Source: Callipepla californica brunnescens
Lineage: Eukaryota > Chordata > Aves > Galliformes > Odontophoridae
Direction: 5' to 3'
Length of the DNA stretch: 64,000 bases
Assembly (NCBI GenBank): GCA_023055505.1
Contig: JALIRH010000013.1
Location: forward strand, 620,001 to 684,000
Position 1 is the first letter of the stretch. Every line of letters begins with the position of its first letter. The position numbers were made by a program, and so were the translations under genes. The notes beneath the pieces were generated by a model. That model made no database searches and had not been told where the DNA came from. It saw only the letters and a program-made list of their open reading frames with translations. Shown here in pieces: positions 44,809 through 54,470 of the stretch.

Positions 44809-46654
44809 TATCACTCCAGCTGTTGTGAAATTCTGGAGTGATACACCCAGCTTTCTGTTCAGTTAGCACTGGGAACTCCGCAGGTGGAGCAGGGCATTTA
44901 AGATAAAGAGGGACAGTGTTAAAAGCTACAGAGTCTGGGGATCCAGTACACAGGAAAATACCAAAGTAAAATGTTGCAGAAGCCAGACTGGAAACTGTTC
45001 TAGTAGACTTGATTCTAGATCCTTTTCTGTTCTCCAGGCAGCCATCCTTGCCTTGTTTCTAGGATGTGTTCAATTCATACTCATTTATCATTTGTGTTTT
45101 CTGTTTTTTATCCAATCATAAATACATCCCAAATGGGACAGCAAATTCTCAGATTGCACTTTGCTGCAGAAATAGAAGCTAGAAGTGAAATTTTGCTGCA
45201 ATGTCCCCAGCCTCACAGCCTCACAGCAGAGCGAGAGAACAAAGTCCTCAGCAATTCCATATCCTTTCTGTCAGCAGTCTGGGGATGCACTGAAGCATAT
45301 CTCTTGTTATAATAGTTAAACAGTTTCAAGTTAATTTTTGCATAGAGGCCTTCTTTATAATTTTTACCTCCCTTTTATTTTTACTTGCCAAAATGACTGT
45401 GATGCTGTTACCAAGAGCCCACAGTGTTCCCTAAGGGCAGGAACAAATACATACAGCTGCAGCCATTTTATGCTAGGTAAATGGTCCATTGTTTACACTA
45501 GAGATTTTTTAACTCTCACTAACAACAGCCAAAAATGTTCATTAAAAAAAAAAAAAGAAAAGAAAAGCACTGGAGAGCCTGTCATTTTCTACCAAATCTT
45601 TGCATGGAAAAGTAGATTGTGTTTATATCAGTTTTCCCAGTTGTCTCAATTACCTGAAAACACTCCCTAGTTTAAATGCTACAAGACAATGTAGGAGGGA
45701 AATAATCAGGGAAACCTGCAAAATCTGAAATTAAGAAATCTTACTATAACTTACAGACAGCTAGCCCAGCCCCATGCTTGATCCTAGAGAAAGAACATCT
45801 TGGTACTGCAGGTGTTCATAGTGGTTACTTTATCAGGGCTTTATCACAGCCCTGAAAGCACTAATTTCAGGAGGTCAGATGAAAATACTGTAGCCAAGGC
45901 CACACTTCTATTGTAGAAGACTCCACAATCTTGTTTTCACACACCAAAAAATTGTAAGGAGTCATGCATTGGCTTATGACTTGAATTATGTGATAGGGTG
46001 GCCCACAATCATGAGCAACTGGATTTGATGACCAAACCAGCCTTTTCTACAATCTTTGCTTATACTTCCTTGCTCAGCCATTTAGCCCATGCACTGTTTG
46101 GTCTGAATTCCAAGGAATTTCTCCATATACTCAGTTTACATGAGAAGCTGTATATACTGAACAAAAGGCTCATTAAACATTGGAACTTCCTGGCCTTTTC
46201 TTTGCCTTCAGCCTTTCCCTTTGATAGTTAAATGTGCTGCTTTACTTAAGAAAACCAAAATGCCCTGGCAGAAGGGTGGCATAATGCAAGTACATGCTCT
46301 GAATGCAGAGATCCAAGTGCAACTCTGGCAGTGCATCTACTCCCTCTCAGGACCTCTTGCCATGGGCATGTCTGCAGGCTCATCAGGACAGACCTAACAT
46401 GCATAGCAAGCACAGTACAACGGTGCAAAAATTATCTATTGAGAGAAATAACTTAAGACATTCTCTGCTCAACTGGATTGTGAGTCTTACAAATCAGGGA
46501 AAACAACCTATGTTATCCTGGTCTTTCCTCTTTCAGCTTCTTTCTGTGTCCCTTAAACCTGATTACATATGTTAGTCAACACAGAGGTCTCCCATACTCT
46601 GTTTTAGACTCATTTCTTGGCTGAAGTGAATGAAAGTAAAGCAAAGCTCAGTAT
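44809..46654. other. Unassigned sequence
   Basis: No recognised element; includes an A-run at 45543-45562. Confidence 0.4.
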
Positions 46655-46860
46655 GTATGTGTAATGGTTTTGTGGTTTTTGTTATGTTGTTGATATTCCA
46701 CCAGTTGGTGCATTGGAGGTATAGTGGTGAGCACAGCTGCCTTCCAAGCAGTTGACCTGAGTTCAATTCCCAGCCAACACACCAACTCCCAATACACTGC
46801 ATGATGTCATGATGTGGAATATCAACAACACAACAAAAACCACAAAACCATGACAATATG
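46655..46860. mobile_element. Palindromic LTR-tip/tRNA-Gly element (196 bp)
   Basis: Element 46660-46855 starts TG and ends CA, and is flanked by GTATG and ATATG (4 of 5 match), a plausible 5-bp target duplication. The outer 42 bp on each side (46660-46701 and 46814-46855) are inverted copies with 40 of 42 identical, and both are the U3 tip of the ERV-L-like LTR family in this window. The right arm continues into U3 for 26 more bp that are missing on the left. Between the arms is a tRNA-Gly copy with a CCA tail. An inner inverted pair, AGTTGGT (46703-46709) and ACCAACT (46781-46787), extends the acceptor stem. See findings. Confidence 0.88.
46710..46781 (+). tRNA. tRNA-Gly(TCC)-derived pseudogene with CCA tail
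   Basis: 72 nt that fold as tRNA-Gly with anticodon TCC at 46743-46745. From memory of the vertebrate gene it differs at about six to seven positions, mostly CpG-type changes (in the acceptor and T arms), so it is probably not functional. It is followed directly by CCA (46782-46784), which is not encoded in animal tRNA genes, indicating origin from a mature tRNA through reverse transcription. Confidence 0.85.
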
Positions 46861-49800
46861 TCTGAAGGAATGTGAAGGTTGATTTCAAACTTGAAGCTAA
46901 ATTACAAGAATAAAATGACAAAGTAACATCTTGTGTTCAATCTGGTTTAGAATGGAGCTCCTGCCTATCTTCTTTAGTGCTTCCAAATGAAGAAATTCTG
47001 CATTATACATGGGGAATTTATGGCTGTGCACATACACCCACACACATAATATTTCAATCAATACTAAAAGCTTATTACTACTAAAACAGTTATCAGAAGA
47101 TATTCAGACCAGCATCAAGCAAAACTTTGTTTTGACACTTTATCAGCACCTTTTCACGCTGTGCTTAACAAAATATTTTCAAACAAGCTTTGCAGTAGTT
47201 GCAACAGGACTGAAAATATTAAAATGTGATTAAAGAACTTTGGATTCTAATCATTTACCATCACTTATTAATGCACAATTCTTTACCTGTTGTATTTTAG
47301 AAATGATTCCTTGATGCTGTTAAAGCACCTTTGTAAATTTAATGGAGCCACCATGAGTTATTGAGCTTGAACAATATAATGTTTTTCATAAGGACAGCAT
47401 CTAGTTGGTACTTTAATAACTTAAAACACAATGACGAACATGAAGCTGAACTTCATGTGACCTCTTCAGAAAACAGTGCTTTCATACAGTTCAAACTGTC
47501 CAAGATGGGTCAGTTTTACCAATCTTTCTTGCAAGAGCAAAGTAGGTCTAATTGCTGTGTCAGAACATTCTATGTTAATGTTGGGAAGTTTGGCTATCAG
47601 TGTTCTGTTGCAACTTTTTGACACATCCACTAATTTTGCATTGTGGTAAATATGCTCTTTAACACTAACACTGAAGGAGTATAATCTCTGCTTTTCAAGG
47701 TTCGTGTTCTGGGTGAGATCTACAATCTGGCACTTTTCTGCACATCATAGGCAGCTGCATAGAAGATTCAGTCACAGATAGGAGAAGACTTAGAGATACT
47801 GCTTGGATCAGGCAGGCATTGAGTGGCATCATCAGAACCAGCACAGCCAGCAGAATAATCACAGCTCCCAGCTGGCTCTGTCCTGCCAAGCAGTCTTCTA
47901 TAGGCTGGTCCTGGCATTTCCAAGAGAGGAATTTGCCATCTTCTTCCCCATCTGCCTGCACAATTTTACCAGAACTCAGAATCCAGCTGCACAAGGCTTC
48001 CTGTGTGAACTAAATAGTATTGTCTCTGGAACTACTGTAAAAAGGGAATAAATGAAATTTCCAGTGCTAGTTTCATTTAAACGTCTCCTAAAATGTAAAC
48101 CTTTTAGTGAAACCACAGATATAGCTGTAGCATGTCTTTTCACCTGTTCTCAACAACTGTCAAAATCCCTAGAGAGCTAGGGATGCTTCCTGGTTTGAGA
48201 CGTGGTTGTGAGCTATCTCACTGTGGTTTACAGGTTATCATGTTAAGCAGCAACATGTCAGTGTTCTGGTTAGAGCTCTGTAATCACCATATCTGGTTAG
48301 AAAAAAATGGAACCTTCATCTTTTCCTCTTCCTTTTTATAACCTCTGTCTCTCTGTTTCTTTTTATTAGTAGTACATGACATCAAGATTTTATTCTTGTG
48401 GATTAAAAAAAAAAATGTTCTCATTAGAAAACCTGCATACACTTCCTTTTGGGTCACACTGTTCAGAAAATTATTTCTAATTTTTCAGCCAAGTCACCAA
48501 ACTAAATAGAATTATTCACAGACCACATAAGTACCTCACTGATGTGCTGGAAGACTTGATTAAATAGTACTTGTGAAGCAACCTGAGAAATACAGAAAAA
48601 CTGAGTAAAATGCATTTATAGCCACTTCTTTCTCTATATTCCGCTTCATTTCTATGGAATGTCTGACCTGTCACTTCCCTGGCACTAAACTACACACTGA
48701 AGAATATTAAGGCAGCTGTCTCCTTGGCCTTCCTTGTAGCTCACTGTAGTTATTAAGGTTGATGCAATGCAAAAAGGGCAACACAAAAATAAAACAAAAT
48801 TCTATTGTAAATTGTCTTAAAATGTCACGAATTCAAGAACAATTTGTACTTCTGCTTTTTCACCTTGAAAGCTGAAACCCCAGATCCTTGCATATGGAAA
48901 CTCTGTCTATGTAAGCTCAGTTTTTATTCTGAGCTAGCAATCTAGCACACTTTCCTAAAGGTCTCTGAATACTAGCCAGGGCCACTGCCTATTAGTGCAT
49001 GTGGTCATAATCATGTTATTACTTCAGATGGCATCAGAACATGGGTTTTAATAGCCATTGGCATTCCAGGAGTTTACCATACATATAAATATAATTGTTA
49101 TCTCGCAGTGATTACTTTTGGTAGATGTCTCTATGCATTATTTCTCCATGCTGCATCCACTCTCTAAACATGTTCCACTGCATCTTCTTACTGTTTTATC
49201 TCTCTCCATTTCCAAAATTCACTTGGCTGCCTTCTACTTGCAACCCTTGCTATTTACTTTTCCACTCAGCTGTCAGTTACCTCTGCAATTATCAAATGGA
49301 CAAAGCTTTAAAGATTCTATTGAGCATCTGTCTGGATGTTTTGATTCCCCTCCAAACCACTCACTTTGTTGCTACAAAGAAATAGAGAAAACAGTTATTT
49401 AACCTCTTGCTTCTATGGATTTAGATGAATTCAACTGAATATTTACTCCTTTTCCACACTTGATGTCATTACCTGTCTCAACATTTGAAGAACAGTTTAA
49501 AATATTCAACTGAACAACAACTGAAGAAACAGGTACTCATGCCATGAGTTGTCTTTCTGGTTACAGAGCTTGGTGGGCTGGCAAAGCAGAGTCTGCTGGC
49601 GTGCCCCAAGCATTATGTCAGTTCAGTACAGCACTTTCCAAAGTAGATAATAAAACTCTGCCATGGCCTCCAGGGCACTTACACACTTAAATGGCCCTGC
49701 ATTTCTTGGTGTAAGACTTTTTACACATGCTGTGAAAGATAGTCAATCATAAGAAATTCCTCAGATTGTCAGTTCCTAACTTCACAGTACACATAAAGTG

Positions 49801-50999
49801 CTGTACAATGCCAACTTATCACTGAAAGTTTTCAAAAACTTTGTCCTAAGAATACAGAGTTGAGCATGTGGTTCCACCTCCGAAGTGAAACATCAGTGTT
49901 CCAGGTTAAGCTGACAACAGCCTGCTGACCTGGAACTGGGAAACAACCAACAAATGTATTTCATTTCCTGCCTTATCATGATCACTTTAAAATAGTTTCT
50001 GCTTAGTCATTGGCTTGGATAACAGAAATCAAAGGTTTTGAAGATAATTTGAGAGCCACTAGGAATTTTGTAAGATTGTGCAGAAGCAAATCAAAGAGGG
50101 AACATCAGTTTTAGTAAATTTCATAAATGGAAATAAAATTCCTCCAAAAAACTTTCAGATAAAATCATTAGTATTAAAAATGCTCATCCGTATTTGGGGG
50201 CAACAACTGTAACGTGTCGGTAACATGGCTTCCAGAGATGACACTCAGATGCCTCATCAATGAAGCCTTCCAAGTGTTGAGATTATTCTTGCCCACAGAG
50301 ACAAGTGTCAGCCCAATCGTATTTCCTTAGCATAGCAATGAAGTTAGAGTGTATGACACTTCCACATGTGTGAAAAGTGCACAACTGAAAAACTGCAGAG
50401 ATGTAGCATTTCCCGACACTGCATACCTGTGTGTTCTGCCCTGGGGAACAACTAGTGAATGCAACCTGACACAGACACAACACTGTTTTGTCACTACATC
50501 TAAACTTTAAAAGCAATTTTATTTACATCCTGCCTCTAGAGTCAAAAGAATCTGTAAAGGTAAAACAGGTGCTATTTAGAACTTTCTGCTGCTGCTGCCA
50601 CTCCATTTTCACAGGGAATGGATGCTATTCTGCAGTGTTACCACAATGCACCATGATTGTCATTGTGACATTTGAGAATTTTCCATTGCGATACTCAGCC
50701 ATTTAGTGTCAGTTCTTTCTAGTGGGCTGGCTATCAGGACACAGACCAGCTGGCATGGTAACTGTCATCAGTAGAAGTATTCAGTCGAACTGAGAAAAAA
50801 AAAAGAGCTTCTTCAGAAAGCTCATTTGATTGTCTTCCAAATAAGCAAGTCGATTTGGCACACTCCACTTCTTCTACCCTTCCAGAATGACAAAAGAACA
50901 GCTTCTGATGCTTCACTAGGATCCCACAGTTGAAGAAAAGTCTTTTCCATGTTCAAGTGATCAACCCGTGTGTTGCTTTTCAAAGGCGTGGTGGCCCTT
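46861..50999. other. Long unassigned region
   Basis: About 4.1 kb with no recognised repeat. A minus-strand frame at 47695-47994 with a hydrophobic segment is listed separately. Confidence 0.4.
47695..47994 (-). other. Unrecognised ORF with a hydrophobic segment, 99 aa
   Basis: The frame contains a Cys/acidic segment (GKFLSWKCQDQPIEDCLAG) followed by two hydrophobic stretches (LGAVIILLAVLVLMMPL and AVSLSLLLSV) like membrane spans. No family recognised, and there is no start or promoter context. It may be chance, an exon or a decayed gene. Confidence 0.2.
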
Positions 51000-51000
51000 C

Positions 51001-51232
51001 TCAGGAATGGCACAGCAGCCAACCCCAGGCTGCTCAGTCCATCTGCTCGCATATGCCAATGTGGTGGATGGCAAATGGTATTTATTGGCGGGCTACACAG
51101 TACTTTTATAACCTAAGGTTACAACCTTGTCTCCTCCTACTTACACCACAAACTCAGGCTATTGGCTGAGAGGTGGCCCTATCTTCCCAGACAGCACGAT
51201 ATCTTCCGTCCACCAAACCCCTGACTGCAACA
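51001..51232 (-). mobile_element. Alpharetrovirus-like LTR (about 232 bp)
   Basis: On the minus strand TATAAAAG (51103-51110) is followed by AATAAA (51086-51081) and then an R-U5 reading CCATTTGCCATCCACCACATTGG, closely resembling the avian leukosis virus R-U5. The U3 begins TGTTGCAGTC at 51232. Possible 6-bp flanking repeats CCCTTC (50995-51000) and CCCTTG (51233-51238) match at 5 of 6. The U5 terminal CA is not intact. No coding remains. Confidence 0.65.
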
Positions 51233-51286
51233 CCCTTGACATAAAGAGTCCTTCCAAGGAGTGTTTGGAAAGCTGATGGCTTTCTG

Positions 51287-51327
51287 TGTTTGTTTGTTTG
51301 TTTGTTTGTTTGTTTGTTTGTTTGTTT
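51287..51327 (+). repeat. (TTTG)n microsatellite
   Basis: About ten TTTG units. Confidence 0.95.
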
Positions 51328-51344
51328 TCAGAAGCACTGGAACC

Positions 51345-52045
51345 TTCATAGAATCATAGAATTATAAGACTGCTCTGGTTGGAAAAGATCTTCAAGATCA
51401 TCGAGTCTAACTGCAACCTATCCATACTACCCAAACTCTAACAACTCATCTCTCTAAATCATGTCCCTGATCACCAGATCCAAACAATTTTTAAACACAT
51501 TTAGGGATGGCTACTCAACCACATCCTTGGGGAGTCTATTCCAGTGCTTAACAACCCTTTCTGTAAAGAAGTTTTTCCATATACCCAACCTGAACCTCCC
51601 TTGTGTATTTCCCCTGCCACCAGTGAGTGGAGACCAATCCCCCTCTCACTGCAATGACCTATCAGGTATTTGAAGAGAGCAATAAGGTCTCCCTTCATCC
51701 TCCTCTTCTGCAGACTAAATAGCCCCAGCTCCTTCAGTCACTCTTCACAGGACATATTCTCCAGGCCCTTCACAAGTTTTCTTGCCCTCTTTTGGACCTG
51801 CTCCAGTACCTCAGTGTACCTTCTGTAATGAGGTGTCCAAAATTGGACACAGTACTCAAGGTGGGGCCTCACCAGTGTTGAGTACAGGGGGAGGATTGCT
51901 TCCCTACTGCTGCTCACCACACCATTACTGATACAGGCCAGGATGCCAGTGGCCTTCTTGGCCACCTAGGCACACTGCTGGCTCATACCCTGTAGGGTTG
52001 CCTAATATTGTTGTGACCAAAATGAAGTACCCGACCCTTGGTCCT
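51345..52045 (-). mobile_element. CR1 LINE 3' fragment
   Basis: Starts on the plus strand with CATAGAATCATAGAATTATAAG (complement of the 3' tail) and runs through the 3' UTR into the ORF2 C-terminus (minus frame 51738-51965 with [19 protein letters not shown]). 5'-truncated. Confidence 0.92.
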
Positions 52046-52513
52046 ATTGAAACTCACATTGAAAACTCATTCATGAAGGCAATTAGTTTCAGATTCTTTA
52101 GTGAGATTATATTAGACATTGTGTGGTGATCTATGCAGAACTGCTTGAAGAAGAAGTGCAAGGAAGAAGATCCCTAAAAAGTTTTGAAATTCAGAGCATG
52201 GAAAATTTCGCTCCTTACATTCATCTCTATGGTCTCAAAAGGAAAGGCTGGGATTTTCCAAGGTCCGGTTCATTTGAAAGCTAGAAACTGCTCTAGAAGA
52301 AACAACAGCTGGGGATGTGTGCTGGATCTGCTTCACGTAAGCTAACACTCAGAATGTTCTAGAGGAGCAGATTCAAGTTGAAATGAAATAAGCTTTTTTG
52401 TTGTTGAGGAGAATGGTAGTAAATGTTCTGACTGCCCTTTGTTTGTTTATATGTTCACAGTCAGCAATTTTTAGGTAGAATTTAAGTAGATTAAATGCTG
52501 GTAGATTGTTTAT
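52046..52513. other. Unassigned sequence
   Basis: Nothing recognised between two CR1 tails. Confidence 0.4.
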
Positions 52514-53197
52514 TTCATAGAATCATAGAATTCAATGTAGTTTGCAACAAAGTAATGCCTCCTATTTTTTTCCAGGGAAACTACAACAGAAATAAAGAGC
52601 ACAATAACACTATTTGATAGAGAAAATTCTCAGCTACATAGCACTGTTTTTCAACAGAGTCACCACCACCAGCTATGCATTTTCTTCAGTGATGGACAAG
52701 GTCCTGCATTCCATGTTCATAAACATCTGTATCACTGGAATTGACCACTGTTGCTGGTGCTGAAATGCACCATCTGCCTCTCACTGTGCTCACATCCACT
52801 GCTTGGTATCCATAAACATTCAGCAAGAGTCAATGAATGTCAGTGGGTGCCATTTTTTCTGAGTGGAAGAATTCAGTTCCACTCCTTCACTTCCTACACA
52901 CTGCCATGTCAGACACCATTTTGTCATAGTGCCCCTCTGTTGCCATCTGCCAAAATGTAATGGAATCTCAGTGGGAAGGTTCAGCCTCTACAGCCATACA
53001 GTCAACAGCCTCTGATGTTGTGGGCCAACAGCATAAAATAGAAGCATTACTTCTGAAGCAGCCCTCGTAAAATGGTGTGGATTCGAAGGGTTATCAGTTC
53101 CAACCCCTGGCCTTCTGCAGGCTTCTCTATCACTAGATCAGGTTGCCCAGGGCCACATCCAGTTTGGCCTTGAACACCTCCAGGATGAGGAGGAGCT
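52514..53197 (-). mobile_element. CR1 LINE 3' fragment interrupted by a mariner
   Basis: The CR1 tail complement CATAGAATCATAGA (52516-52529) is separated from the rest of the CR1 3' end (ATGGTGTGGATTCGAAGGG onward, 53071-53197) by about 540 bp of mariner sequence. The two flanks join into a normal CR1 3' end. Confidence 0.75.
52528..53067 (-). mobile_element. Internally deleted mariner DNA transposon
   Basis: Ends carry related inverted sequences: AAAGTAATGCCTCCTATTTT on the left and, as complement, GAAGTAATGCTTCTATTTTA on the right, next to CGAGGGC. A TA (53068-53069) borders the right end and a TA (52526-52527) the left. On the minus strand the transposase N-terminal DNA-binding region is readable with stops (TDIH, LLNVYG, VDVSTV near 52840-52770). 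Only about 540 bp remain of a roughly 1.3-kb mariner, so it is non-autonomous. It resembles the chicken mariner type. Confidence 0.8.
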
Positions 53198-53472
53198 GTG
53201 GAGACCAGCTTCAAGGCAGGTAAGACTGCACTGGGCAAGGGATCCAAAACAAACAAAAAAAAGCGGACCACAAAGCTCTTTTTAGGGTTTTTTTTTTTTT
53301 GAAGCCAGCAAGGTGCTGTGCCTGTGTCAAGGCTAGCAGCTTGAGGGTGGGCTGCTGAGCTAGCAGCGGTGGAGCTGGCACTGCCCACTCTGATCTCTTG
53401 ACCTTGATCCTTGACTGCTAGGCAATAAACAGCCCCGGGGAGGGGGTAAACAGCACAACAGGTGAGAAGCGA
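53198..53472. other. Unassigned G+C-rich sequence
   Basis: Lies between a CR1 3' fragment and a CR1 5' end. It includes an A-run/T-run pair (53251-53300) and no recognised family. Confidence 0.35.
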
Positions 53473-54470
53473 CCTTGATCGCCGAGGATCACTGCTTCGG
53501 AGCTGTCCCAGACAGAACTGCAGCGACTGATGGCGAGGTTCAGGGGGGATTTGGTCACTTCCCTCATGCAGAGATCCCCGAGACAGCAGAGCGGCCGCAG
53601 CTTTCGGCTGGGCAGCTCTCGCAAGAGCTGCTGACACAGCGTGGGCGCTGCCAGGGCAACGCTCTGCATGAACGCCCCATGCCTAGAAAAAGCCACCACA
53701 GACAGAGAGGAGGAGTCGGGGTGTGAGAGTTACGTAGGCTGTTTTAACGGGGAGAAGCTGTAAGCCACGCATTCAAGGGACTCCGCAACGAGGATGGTTG
53801 TTATCACTGTCAAGGGAGTGATCGGAGCCAGCACCACCGGCAGCAGGGAGGGGCTGATCCGTCACACCCCATGAAGGCTGTCCTGCAGTGTTAGGGAGCC
53901 TGCTGGTTTGCCACGGCTGCACCTCGGCGGAAGGCTACTGTCACAAAAACTGTGGAGATCTAGACACAGGTCCCGTGTTCATGTAGACAGAAGACTGCAG
54001 CCAAGGAGAAGTCCCGTGCATGTATGAAAGGATGGCTGATGCTAAGACAAGTGTGGAGACTCAGACTGAGGTCCCAACACAAGATGCTAGTACACAGCTC
54101 ACTGGCTGTGATGAGTGCCAGAGCCTGCTATTTGCAGTGACAGACAATAGAAGAAGCACTTGAACAGAATGTGGACAGCTAAATAACTTACTCAGCCTTG
54201 AGGTCGACCTGAAGGAGGAGGTAGAGAGGCTGAGGATCATGAAGGAATGTGAGAGGGAGATTGACTGGTGATGCCAGTCCCTATCAGCCCTGAGGTCTTG
54301 GCATATAGCTGAGGCTCCATGTGGAGCACGTCACCCCCTGCTGCCTTGCAAACAGGTGGTAGAGGGGAACCAGAAGGCAGATGGTGCTGCAGTGAACCCC
54401 CTGTCCTCTCCTCCCCCTAGTAACAATTTGACAGAAGAGGATACTCAGACTTGGAAACTGATCTAAGCCT
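53473..54470 (+). mobile_element. CR1 LINE 5' part (5' UTR and ORF1)
   Basis: The plus strand starts with CCTTGATCGCCGAGG, the same start as the long CR1 at 40153, then the 5' UTR. Decayed ORF1 follows with the CxxC segment (GGCTGTGATGAGTGCCAGAG), the charged helix (GACCTGAAGGAGGAGGTAGAGAGG) and the CCCTGAGGTCTTGG region. It stops within ORF1 near 54470; ORF2 is absent. CR1 copies normally lose the 5' end, so retention of the 5' part without the 3' part points to later deletion or rearrangement. Confidence 0.82.

Noticed and set aside
46710..46781. Functional tRNA-Gly gene
   Set aside because: It has substitutions in the acceptor and T arms, a template-encoded CCA and no independent context; it is a retro-copied pseudogene.
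53047..53637. 196-codon minus-strand ORF
   Set aside because: It spans the mariner edge, a CR1 3' fragment and the CR1 5' UTR, so it cannot be one gene.
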